A stretch of 7,356 nt of DNA from Nostocaceae cyanobacterium CSSed10_463m (GCA_003556955.1 PWQB01000583.1:1-7356), one strand, 5' to 3'; shown: positions 1 to 6,645, counted from the stretch's first letter. Notes: generated by a model from the letters alone, not told the origin. Made by a program: numbers and translations.

Positions 1-11
1 CCCGCCCCTAC

Positions 12-40
12 TTGGTTTTTACTCAGCACTTTGCTATAAA
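12..40 (+). promoter_or_regulatory. Possible sigma-70-type promoter, extended -10
   Basis: A -35-like TTGGTT (12-17) is followed after 17 bases by TATAAA (35-40). The -10 is preceded by TGC, giving an extended -10 (TGCTATAAA). Initiation near position 47 would leave an untranslated leader of about 180 bases before the kinase gene. Other AT-rich -10-like boxes lie closer to the gene (TATAAA at 149-154, TAGAAT at 200-205) but lack a convincing -35. This is a pattern match only; AT-rich leaders produce such matches by chance. Confidence 0.3.
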
Positions 41-68
41 TCTGCATTCCTCGTGATTGAACCTCCCA

Positions 69-106
69 TGACTAGAAGTAACGAGTGTGTGACTTGCAGA
101 AGTCAA
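69..106. promoter_or_regulatory. Paired dyad-like motif, possible operator
   Basis: Positions 90-105 form a perfect 6-base inverted repeat, TGACTT-gcag-AAGTCA. A related sequence without the middle bases, TGACTAGAAGTAA, lies at 69-81. Both share TGACT followed by AGAAGT, and their starts are 21 bases apart, about two DNA helical turns. No T-run follows, so this is not an intrinsic terminator. It fits a tandem binding site for a dimeric regulator of the kinase gene, but no known consensus was matched (not NtcA GTA-N8-TAC, not a CRP site). Confidence 0.25.
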
Positions 107-228
107 TTATCCATTATTTATTAATGAAGTGGTGCTAATTGTCTCAAATATAAAATTTTTGGGCATAAATGCTGAGATGTGGCATATATTGTATATCGAT
201 AGAATACTAAGCTGAAGAAAAAATACCT

Positions 229-1368
229 GTGAGCGTTGCAGCAATGTCAATATTATATAATACTATATTTACTATTCCTGGATATCGCATTACTGAACAA
301 ATCTATTCGGGCAACAAAACCCTAGTTTATCGAGGTATCAGAGAAGAAGACCAAAAAAGCGTGATCATTAAATTGTTGCGGAACGAACACCCTACATTTG
401 GGGAAATTTCCCAGTTCCGTAATCAATATACCATCACCAAAAACCTTGATATTCCTGGCATAGTCAAACCTTTTAGCTTAGAAAATTACCACAACACTGA
501 TGTCCTCGTTATGGAGGACTATGGCGGGATATCGCTTAAGGATTGGGTAGTTGGGCAAAATCACCAACCATTTAATGGTTTAGCAATTAGAGAGTTTTTT
601 CAGATTGCTATCCAAATAGTATCTACTCTAGAAGGACTACATAGTGATAGCAAAGCCCTCCAAGGGAATCGCATCATTCATAAGGATATCAAACCAGCCA
701 ATATAGTAATTCACCCCAGCACTCTGGAAGTCAAACTCATAGACTTCAGTATTGCTACTCTATTACCGCGAGAAATTCAATTCCTGATCAACCCCAGTGT
801 TTTAGAAGGAACATTAGCTTATATTTCCCCGGAACAAACAGGACGAATGAACCGAGGTATTGATTACCGCAGTGATTTTTATTCTTTGGGTGTGACATTT
901 TTTCAACTCCTCACAGGTCAGTTACCCTTCACTACCACAGACCCGATGGAGTTAGTATATTGTCACATCGCTAAACAGGCTCCCACAGCGAGCCAAATTA
1001 ATCCCAATATTCCGCCTATACTGTCTTTAATCATCAGCAAACTGATGGCAAAAAATGCCGAAGACCGTTATCAAAGTGCTTACGGACTCAAACATGATTT
1101 GCAAAAATGCCGCCAGCAGTGGGATGAGACAGAAAATATCACCAACTTCGAGTTAGGAGAAAAGGATATATCAGACCGTTTCCTGATTCCTGAAAAACTC
1201 TATGGACGCGATGCAGAAGTAGAAACATTACTTGCAGCTTTTGAGCGTGTCAGTAGTGGTACAACAGAAATGATTTTGGTGACTGGATTCTCTGGTATTG
1301 GCAAAACAGCAGTGGTTAATGAGATTCATAAACCAATTTTGCGCCAACGTAGTTATTTTATTAAATGA
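229..1368 (+). CDS. Ser/Thr protein kinase with truncated ATPase domain (N-terminal part of hybrid kinase)
   Basis: If TGA acts as stop, this is a 379-residue protein. Residues 18-297 are a Hanks-type Ser/Thr kinase: VIIK lysine Lys48, catalytic HKDIKPAN at 151-158 (Asp153, Asn158), metal-binding Asp172 in IDFSIA, and SPEQTGRMNRG at 200-210 as the APE-like activation-segment end. HKD instead of HRD and DFS instead of DFG are, as far as I recall, ordinary in this cyanobacterial family, and the ATP loop is atypical (YSGNKTLVYRG). Residues 321-379 begin an AAA/STAND-like ATPase with Walker A GFSGIGKT (353-360), but the protein ends 19 residues later, before Walker B. It could therefore phosphorylate Ser/Thr but not hydrolyse ATP through the second domain. 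The start is GTG 229 or, equally likely, ATG 244 (residue 6); neither has a clear ribosome-binding site, and an in-frame TAA at 208 bounds the start. Confidence 0.75.
   Translation: MSVAAMSILYNTIFTIPGYRITEQIYSGNKTLVYRGIREEDQKSVIIKLLRNEHPTFGEISQFRNQYTITKNLDIPGIVKPFSLENYHNTDVLVMEDYGGISLKDWVVGQNHQPFNGLAIREFFQIAIQIVSTLEGLHSDSKALQGNRIIHKDIKPANIVIHPSTLEVKLIDFSIATLLPREIQFLINPSVLEGTLAYISPEQTGRMNRGIDYRSDFYSLGVTFFQLLTGQLPFTTTDPMELVYCHIAKQAPTASQINPNIPPILSLIISKLMAKNAEDRYQSAYGLKHDLQKCRQQWDETENITNFELGEKDISDRFLIPEKLYGRDAEVETLLAAFERVSSGTTEMILVTGFSGIGKTAVVNEIHKPILRQRSYFIK
1366..1368 (+). other. In-frame premature TGA replacing a conserved glycine
   Basis: The local reading is att-aaa-TGA-aaa-tat-gac-caa-ttt. 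Both sides stay in one frame and both match family sequence, so this is a substitution and not a frameshift. GGA to TGA is the simplest origin. The base after the stop is A. The three other gene ends in the window all use TAA, so the window itself does not test whether TGA terminates here. Confidence 0.85.
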
Positions 1369-1385
1369 AAATATGACCAATTTAA

Positions 1386-1400
1386 AAGGGGGATTCCCTT
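1386..1400 (+). other. Small hairpin over possible internal ribosome-binding site and TTG start
   Basis: AAGGG (1386-1390) pairs perfectly with CCCTT (1396-1400) around the loop GGATT. The same stretch holds an A/G-rich, Shine-Dalgarno-like run, AAAAGGGGG (1384-1392), six bases before TTG 1399, the most upstream usual start codon after the TGA. The hairpin would hide both the G-run and the first two bases of TTG. The codons also spell the family motif KRGIPLS, so the G-run may simply be protein-coding constraint. Confidence 0.35.
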
Positions 1401-4400
1401 GTCAGGATTTATCCAAGCATTTCGGGATTTAATCGCACAAATACTATTAGAAACAGATGCGGAGGTTGCTGAATGGAAAAATATGATTTTGGCGGCATTG
1501 GGTACGCAAGGTCAAGTAATTGTTAATCTAATTCCTGAACTGGAACTAATTATTGGTAAGCAACCAGAGGTTGCAGAAGTATCTGGGGCTGCTGCTGAAA
1601 ATCGATTTAATTTATTATTGCAAAGATTTATCCAAGTCTTCATGACTAAGGAACATCCTTTGGTAATATTTCTCGATGATTTGCAATGGGCAGATTTCAC
1701 ATCATTGAAATTAATTCAGTTGTTACTTAGTGCCAGCAATAATAGAGAAGAATTTGCGTTAAGGAATGCCCTAGATAATCAGAGCAGTCTGTTAATTATT
1801 GGTGCTTATCGGGATAATGAAGTTACCAATGCACATCCATTATATTTGGCTATTAATGAAATTAAAAAAGACGGAGCTATTCTTAATTATATTAATTTAA
1901 ATCCTTTAGAAAAAAGTCATTTAAATCAGTTAATTGCTGATAGTTTATGCTGTGGAGAAGCTCGAACGGTTGCACTGACACAAATTGTATTTGCTAAAAC
2001 CAAAGGCAATCCTTTTTTTATCCATGAATTTCTCAAAGTTTTATATAAAGAGGGATTATTTAGATTTAATTTTGAACAGGGTAATTGGCAGTATGAAATA
2101 TCAGAAATACAGGCATTAGCGCTCACAGATGATGTGGTTGAATTTATGTCAATTCAACTAATGAAGCTACCAATGCCAACTCAGGAAGTTCTGAAGTTAG
2201 CAGCTTGTGTAGGGAACAAATTTGACTTAAAAACTCTGGCGATTGTCTATGAGCGATTAGCAGTAGATACAGCTTCTGACTTATGGCCAGCATTATTGCA
2301 AGGGCTAGTTTTACTGCAAGGTGAAATGAGCCAGTTAGTCGCCAAAGATAGTCAGAAGCAATTACCTAAATATAAATTTATCCATGACCGGGTACAACAA
2401 GCTGCTTATGCTTTAATTCCTGAATCACAAAAACAGTCAATTCACCTAAAAATTGGGCAGTTGTTGTTAAATAATACTTCAACTTCTGAAAGGGAAGATA
2501 TAATTTTTGATCTGGTAAATCAATTTAATATCGCCATACCTTTAATTAATCTTTCAGCAGAACGCCAGCAATTGGCTGAAATGAATCTAGTGGCTGGACG
2601 TAAAGCTTTAGCATCAATGGCTTATCCCTCAGCCATGAATTATTTATATATTGGAATTCAACTACTTGCAGATGATAGCTGGGAGACACAATATGAGCTA
2701 ACTTTGGCTTTGTATGAGACAGCAGCAGAGGTAGCCTATCTCGGTCGCAATTTTGAGGAGATGGAACAATTGGCAGAGGTAGTATTAGAACGAGCGAAAA
2801 CCCTGCTAGAGAAAGTGAAAGTTTATGAAATCAAAATTCAAGTCTATACATCGCAGAATAGATTGTTGGAAGCGATCGCGATCGCTCGGCAAGTCTTACA
2901 ATATTTGGGTCTAACTTTCCCTGATTCACCGAGCGCCAGTGATTTTGAGAAAAGTTTTGCAGAAACCACAGCACTGCTAGCTGGTAAAACCGTTGAAGAT
3001 TTGTTCGACTTACCGTTGATGACCTCTGCAAAGCAATTAGCAATTATTCGTATCTTATTCAGTATGAGTGGTGCGACTTATCTTGCAAAACCTTTATTAT
3101 ACCCACTACTTGTTTTGTCACAGGTTAAGTTTTCAATTCAGTATGGAAATGCTCCTTTATCTGCTACAGTTTATGCTGGGTATGGCATCATTTTAAATGG
3201 AATTCACAAAGATATTGCAGCAGCAGTTGAGTTTGGTAATTTAGCTCTGAAGTTAGCCAATAAATTTAATGAGCCAGATATAAAAGCTAAAGTATTATAT
3301 GCTTTAGTAAGCTTCGTTTTTCATGGGAAGTACCACATTCGAGAATGTTTACCACTTTTGTTAGAGGGATATCAAACTGCATTAGAAACAGGCAATTTTG
3401 AATATGTTGGCTACTTTATAGACGCTATTTGTAAATGTTCATATTTTATTGGTCAGGAATTAACAATTCTGCAAGAACAAATTAGAGACTACAGTCATGT
3501 ACTCAAAAATTTCAAGCAAGCAACCATGTTGCACTATTGCCAAATATGTTGGCAAAGTATTATCAAGTTGTTAGGTAAGTCTGATGATGACTGTGGTTTA
3601 ATAGGCGAGAAGTTTCATGAGGATACATCATTGCTACTGCTAAGAGAAGCCAATGATCTCAATGGAATTTACTATTATTATTTATATAAGCTAATTCTCT
3701 GCTATTTATTTGGGAACTTTGTTCAAGCGCAAGAAAATTGTAGTCAAGCCAAAAAACATTTAGCAACAACTCCTGGTTTAACAACCGTACCTATATTTTA
3801 TTTTTATCTTTATGATTCTCTCACAGCTTTGGCTATATATCCCACTGTGGAAAATGAGCAAGATAATTTACTTCAGCAGGTAGCAGATAACCAAGCACAG
3901 TTAAAATACTATGCAGATCATGCACCGATGAATTATCTGCATAAGTTTTATTTAGTAGAAGCAGAAAGATATCGGGTGAGGGGTGAATATCTGCAAGCAA
4001 TGGAATTATATGATCAAGCTATTGCTCTCGCCCAAGAGCATGAGTTTATTAATGAAGAAGCTCTTGCTTACGAATTAGCAGCTAAATTTTATCTGGAATG
4101 GGGAAAAACAAAAATTGCTCAAACTTATTTAATTGATGCTTACTATGCTTACACTCGCTGGGGAGCAAAAGCTAAAGTTAATGATTTAGTAAAACGCTAT
4201 CCCCATTTGCTCGCTCCTATACTCAAACCAGAAAAATTGAGTTTCCCTGAAAATGAAAATACTAGTAATTCTAGCTCTAAAATCAGTATTTCCGACTCTT
4301 TAGATTTGGCTACTGTTATCAAAGCTTCTCAAGCACTTTCTGAGGAAATAGAACTGGATAAACTCCTTGCTATTATCATGCAAGTTGTGATGGAGAATGC

Positions 4401-5748
4401 GGGAGCGTCTAAATCTGCTTTGATTTTGGAAAAAGATGAAGAATTGCAGTTAATGGTTACTGCTATTGCTTCTAGTGCAAATACTGCGGCTATGGTGACA
4501 AACTTCCCATCAATTAACTTAGAGTTGAGTGACGATATTCCCATTACTTTGGTTAAATACGTCAAACGCACCCTGGAAGTCTTCGTCAGCGATGATGCCA
4601 CAACTTTAACATTTCTCGCAGAGGATACTTATATTCTTACTCAGCAACCTCAGAGTTTGCTATGTATTCCCATTATCAATCAAGGCAAATTTTTGGGGAT
4701 TATTTATCTCGGAAATCATCTTACCACAGGAGCATTTACAGGCGATCGCGTCGAAGTTCTCAAACTCATCATTACCCAAGCTGCAATTTCTCTAGAGAAT
4801 GCGATGCTTTATAGCAGTTTAGCCCAAGCAAATCAGCAATTAGAAGTAAAAGTAGAGCAGAGAACCCAGCAACTCAACGAAAAAAATCAAAGTTTACAAC
4901 AAGCCCTCTCAGAATTACAAAGTACCCAAGCTCAATTGATTCAAAGTGAAAAAATGTCTTCCTTGGGACAAATGATAGCGGGAATTGCCCATGAAATCAA
5001 TAATCCCATCAGCTTTATTCATGGCAATATTGCTCATATTAATCAGTATATGCAAGATTTACTAGATTTGATTAATGTCTATCAACAAGAAGATGCTCAC
5101 TATTCCAATTTAGTCCCTGAGAAAGCCGCAGAAATTGACCTTGATTTTATTGCAGAAGACTTACCAAAAATTCTTAACTCCATGAAGGCTGGGAGTTCAC
5201 GAATAAAGAATATAATTTTGGGCTTACGTAATTTCTCCCGCCTCGATGAAGCTCAAATGAAAGCTGTAGATATTCACGAAGGTATTGATAACACTTTAAT
5301 GATTTTAGCTCATCGACTCCAGATAAGGAGTAATTTCCCAGAAATTAAAGTGATAAAAAATTACGCTCAATTGCCAAATGTTACTTGTTTTGCTAGTCAG
5401 ATGAATCAGGTGTTTATGAATATATTAAATAATGCCATTGATGCCTTAGAAGATTCATTAACTCAGGGAAAAACTACAGACAATCCCATAATTCAGATTT
5501 CCACTCAACTCATAGATGCAAATATCCTGAGAATTACCATTGCTGATAATGCTTATGGGATGACAGCAACGGTACAGCAAAAAATATTTGACCCATTTTT
5601 TACTACTAAGCCGGTAGGAAGTGGGACGGGTTTGGGATTGTCTATTAGTTATCAGGTGGTAGTTGACCAACACAAAGGACGGTTAACCTGTAATTCTGCT
5701 TCTGGTCATGGGACAGAATTTTTGATTGATATTCCATTATCGCGTTAA
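1399..5748 (+). CDS. ATPase (Walker B)-TPR-GAF-histidine kinase (C-terminal part of hybrid kinase)
   Basis: From TTG 1399 this is a 1,449-residue open frame, the larger part of the hybrid kinase. Residues 1-170 complete the ATPase (Walker B LVIFLDDLQWAD 88-99, then GAYRDNEV near 135-142), with the family motif FIHDRVQQAAYALIPE at 327-342. Residues about 350-930 are TPR-like paired helices. GAF spans about 986-1135. A Gln/Glu-rich coiled coil spans about 1140-1185. HisKA has GIAHEINNP with phospho-acceptor His1198. HATPase_c has the N box NILNNA (Asn1345), G1-like DNAYGM (Ala1385 where DxGxG expects Gly), FDPFF and GSGTGLGL. It autophosphorylates on His and passes phosphate to a separate response regulator, since no receiver is fused. 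Without Walker A its ATPase half is incomplete. TTG is the first usual start after the TGA; no upstream ATG is in frame. Stop is TAA 5746-5748. Confidence 0.7.
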   Translation: MSGFIQAFRDLIAQILLETDAEVAEWKNMILAALGTQGQVIVNLIPELELIIGKQPEVAEVSGAAAENRFNLLLQRFIQVFMTKEHPLVIFLDDLQWADFTSLKLIQLLLSASNNREEFALRNALDNQSSLLIIGAYRDNEVTNAHPLYLAINEIKKDGAILNYINLNPLEKSHLNQLIADSLCCGEARTVALTQIVFAKTKGNPFFIHEFLKVLYKEGLFRFNFEQGNWQYEISEIQALALTDDVVEFMSIQLMKLPMPTQEVLKLAACVGNKFDLKTLAIVYERLAVDTASDLWPALLQGLVLLQGEMSQLVAKDSQKQLPKYKFIHDRVQQAAYALIPESQKQSIHLKIGQLLLNNTSTSEREDIIFDLVNQFNIAIPLINLSAERQQLAEMNLVAGRKALASMAYPSAMNYLYIGIQLLADDSWETQYELTLALYETAAEVAYLGRNFEEMEQLAEVVLERAKTLLEKVKVYEIKIQVYTSQNRLLEAIAIARQVLQYLGLTFPDSPSASDFEKSFAETTALLAGKTVEDLFDLPLMTSAKQLAIIRILFSMSGATYLAKPLLYPLLVLSQVKFSIQYGNAPLSATVYAGYGIILNGIHKDIAAAVEFGNLALKLANKFNEPDIKAKVLYALVSFVFHGKYHIRECLPLLLEGYQTALETGNFEYVGYFIDAICKCSYFIGQELTILQEQIRDYSHVLKNFKQATMLHYCQICWQSIIKLLGKSDDDCGLIGEKFHEDTSLLLLREANDLNGIYYYYLYKLILCYLFGNFVQAQENCSQAKKHLATTPGLTTVPIFYFYLYDSLTALAIYPTVENEQDNLLQQVADNQAQLKYYADHAPMNYLHKFYLVEAERYRVRGEYLQAMELYDQAIALAQEHEFINEEALAYELAAKFYLEWGKTKIAQTYLIDAYYAYTRWGAKAKVNDLVKRYPHLLAPILKPEKLSFPENENTSNSSSKISISDSLDLATVIKASQALSEEIELDKLLAIIMQVVMENAGASKSALILEKDEELQLMVTAIASSANTAAMVTNFPSINLELSDDIPITLVKYVKRTLEVFVSDDATTLTFLAEDTYILTQQPQSLLCIPIINQGKFLGIIYLGNHLTTGAFTGDRVEVLKLIITQAAISLENAMLYSSLAQANQQLEVKVEQRTQQLNEKNQSLQQALSELQSTQAQLIQSEKMSSLGQMIAGIAHEINNPISFIHGNIAHINQYMQDLLDLINVYQQEDAHYSNLVPEKAAEIDLDFIAEDLPKILNSMKAGSSRIKNIILGLRNFSRLDEAQMKAVDIHEGIDNTLMILAHRLQIRSNFPEIKVIKNYAQLPNVTCFASQMNQVFMNILNNAIDALEDSLTQGKTTDNPIIQISTQLIDANILRITIADNAYGMTATVQQKIFDPFFTTKPVGSGTGLGLSISYQVVVDQHKGRLTCNSASGHGTEFLIDIPLSR
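2872..2885. repeat. Two overlapping HIP1 octamers
   Basis: GCGATCGC occurs at 2872-2879 and again at 2878-2885, sharing two bases (GCGATCGCGATCGC). Both lie inside the TPR-like region and encode the AIAIA of the helix EAIAIARQVL. HIP1 is the highly iterated palindrome of cyanobacterial genomes. Confidence 0.9.
4742..4749. repeat. HIP1 octamer
   Basis: A single GCGATCGC inside the GAF-domain coding region, where the encoded protein reads TGDRVEVL. It supports a cyanobacterial host. Confidence 0.9.
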
Positions 5749-6506
5749 ATGGGCAAGTTTAAATCAGCTGCGATCGCTGACAAATAAGGTTGAAAAATTG
5801 CCAAATTTTCTAATTCCTCAAATTTACCCGTTATGGAGTCTGGGTCAAAAGCTGTGGTAATTACATAGAGATTTTTACCATCAAAGGCTACATGACTAAT
5901 ATGTTTTTCTTGGACTCCACCCTCTGGCTTGATACCGACAAAGCCGTAGCGTATTCCCTGAAGCTGACCAACGGATGCTGGTTGTGGTGGGTAGGCGGAA
6001 AAAATAATTTGGTCTTTATCAGTATTTTGGCGATCTTTGACAAAAGTAGTGTTTAAATCTGCAACCCAAGCTTTAAGTGCTGTTAATAACTTGTTTTGGT
6101 ATTCAGGACTTTGGTAATCTACCTGAGAATCTAGAGGAATACCCGCATCTGTTAGATGTTGTTGAAATTTGGGATTATCTTTCACCGGGTAAATCCCAAT
6201 TTCCACCGTACCCACAATTTCTGCTTGAGAGGAAACACATAGCAGGGGGGCGTTTCCATCACAAGGAGCAATTTTCCAGCCATTGGGGGTAGGTGTTGTC
6301 CCCAAAATTTGATTCCAAGTATTTCCTTCTATCGACTTGAGAGTTTTTGCAGAAGTAGTTTGAGGAGTACTGCTTTTAGTTGTTGTTGCTACAGCACTGG
6401 GATTTTCTACAACCGCAGGAGAAAACCGGGGAAGAATAGTTTTTACTCCCACTGGCGTTAAAGCCAATAAAATAGCACCGAGAAAGAGATGATAAACGCG
6501 CAACAT
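5745..6506 (-). CDS. Hypothetical exported or membrane-anchored protein, 253 aa
   Basis: I do not recognise the family. The N-terminus has Arg3 followed by a hydrophobic stretch at about residues 6-24 (LFLGAILLALTPVGV), a signal peptide or anchor, then a Ser/Thr/Pro-rich linker (about 30-58). The remainder looks like a folded extracytoplasmic domain beginning near TWNQILG and GWKIAPCDG. Two cysteines, Cys82 and Cys90, are the only ones and could form a disulfide. The C-terminal half alternates strand-like and helix-like stretches (HVAFDGKNLYVITTAFDPDS), loosely recalling the alpha-beta PsbP/Mog1-type fold; that is speculation. ATG 6506 is chosen because the hydrophobic segment follows directly; AGGA lies 12 bases upstream, a slightly long spacing. 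The stop overlaps the converging kinase gene by four bases. It is co-directional with the CysQ-like gene 135 bases upstream. Confidence 0.8.
   Translation of the reverse strand: MLRVYHLFLGAILLALTPVGVKTILPRFSPAVVENPSAVATTTKSSTPQTTSAKTLKSIEGNTWNQILGTTPTPNGWKIAPCDGNAPLLCVSSQAEIVGTVEIGIYPVKDNPKFQQHLTDAGIPLDSQVDYQSPEYQNKLLTALKAWVADLNTTFVKDRQNTDKDQIIFSAYPPQPASVGQLQGIRYGFVGIKPEGGVQEKHISHVAFDGKNLYVITTAFDPDSITGKFEELENLAIFQPYLSAIAADLNLPI
5764..5780. repeat. HIP1 octamer within a short inverted repeat
   Basis: GCGATCGC at 5770-5777 sits inside TCAGC-TGCGATC-GCTGA, a perfect 5-base-arm inverted repeat (5764-5768 with 5776-5780). It begins 16 bases after the kinase stop codon and lies inside the 3' end of the minus-strand gene, encoding LSAIAADL. 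No T-run follows on either strand, so an intrinsic terminator is unlikely; the arms may follow from HIP1 plus codon choice. Confidence 0.6.
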
Positions 6507-6544
6507 TTTTCGTGATAATCCTGAACCAGATTTTGCAGATTAAT

Positions 6545-6573
6545 AGTATCCACCACATTTTGTGAGTATACAA
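6545..6573 (-). promoter_or_regulatory. Possible promoter for the hypothetical exported protein
   Basis: Read on the minus strand, TTGTAT (6573-6568) is followed after exactly 17 bases by GATACT (6550-6545), about 38 bases before the ATG at 6506. The -10 keeps the key A and T positions (4/6 to consensus); the -35 keeps TTG (3/6). It lies just downstream of the heptamer repeat. Weak pattern evidence. Confidence 0.25.
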
Positions 6574-6596
6574 GAAGAAGCAGGGGGAAGGGGGAG
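6572..6596. repeat. Short tandem heptamer repeat (STRR-like)
   Basis: A purine-rich intergenic tract contains AGGGGGA twice in tandem (6582-6588 and 6589-6595), preceded by a degenerate AAGAAGC unit. It resembles the short tandemly repeated repetitive heptamers common between genes of heterocystous cyanobacteria. Only two perfect copies are present, so a chance purine run is possible. Confidence 0.5.
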
Positions 6597-6613
6597 TTTA
6601 GATAATCATGTAT

Positions 6614-6645
6614 TTAATTCCAACCTGAAAATAGGTATTAATTAA
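6614..6645 (-). terminator. Imperfect hairpin at the end of the CysQ-like gene
   Basis: TTAATT (6614-6619) pairs with AATTAA (6640-6645) and ACCT (6623-6626) pairs with AGGT (6633-6636), with a symmetric 3x3 internal loop and a 6-base apical loop. The outer arm includes the stop codon of the CysQ-like gene. The stem is AT-rich and no T-run follows on the minus strand, so it is a poor intrinsic terminator and might instead act in mRNA end stability. Confidence 0.2.

Larger units (their letters stand above)
229..5748 (+). pseudogene. HstK-type hybrid Ser/Thr kinase-ATPase-GAF-His kinase, broken by one in-frame TGA
   Basis: This is the full-length reading frame of a soluble multidomain signalling kinase. 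The upstream (229-1368) and downstream (1399-5748) segments are in the same frame (offset 1,170 bases = 390 codons), separated only by TGA at 1366-1368. Translating across it gives ...RSYFIK-stop-KYDQFKRGIPLSGFIQAF, where this family normally reads YFI-x-GKFDQF. The stop thus replaces a conserved Gly, explained by one GGA-to-TGA change. Domains in full-length numbering: Ser/Thr kinase about 18-297; AAA/STAND-like ATPase about 320-560 (Walker A GFSGIGKT 353-360, Walker B VIFLDD near 479-484); TPR-like helices about 740-1320; GAF about 1376-1525; coiled coil about 1530-1575; HisKA with phospho-acceptor His1588; HATPase_c to the C-terminus. There is no receiver domain and no membrane segment. About 1,840 codons is normal for the family. 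Whether it is a true pseudogene, a split gene or a sequencing error cannot be decided here. Confidence 0.75.

Noticed and set aside
1..47. Divergent minus-strand gene starting at ATG 47-45 and running off the left edge
   Set aside because: Only about 16 codons are visible, the purine-rich site is too close to the ATG, and its end falls in the probable dispersed repeat.
2..124. Plus-strand open frame entering from the left edge and ending at TAA 122-124
   Set aside because: The roughly 40 codons show no recognisable protein sequence and overlap the dyad-like motif; it could be the tail of a gene but cannot be supported.
104..126. AT-rich stretch resembling a Fur-type box upstream of the kinase
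   Set aside because: The match is only AT-richness with a 5-base CATTA/TAATG dyad; no Fur consensus alignment is convincing.
1366..1368. TGA reassigned to glycine, as in some candidate-phylum bacteria
   Set aside because: The HIP1 sites and gene content indicate a cyanobacterium using the standard bacterial code, and no second in-frame TGA is seen in any gene here.
1366..1400. Selenocysteine insertion: TGA followed about 23 bases later by a small stem-loop whose loop starts with GG
   Set aside because: The stem is only five pairs, relatives carry Gly and not Cys or Sec at this site, the position is structural, and cyanobacteria generally lack the selenocysteine machinery.
1366..1401. Frameshift or deletion between the two kinase parts
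   Set aside because: The offset between the frames is a multiple of three, and the intervening codons fit the family sequence, so only a substitution is needed.
4329..4601. Minus-strand 90-codon open frame opposite the GAF region
   Set aside because: It is antisense to well-conserved GAF coding sequence and has no recognisable product or ribosome-binding site.
6376..6573. 65-codon minus-strand frame overlapping the start of the exported-protein gene
   Set aside because: It is a shadow in another frame of the signal-peptide region and lacks family-like sequence.
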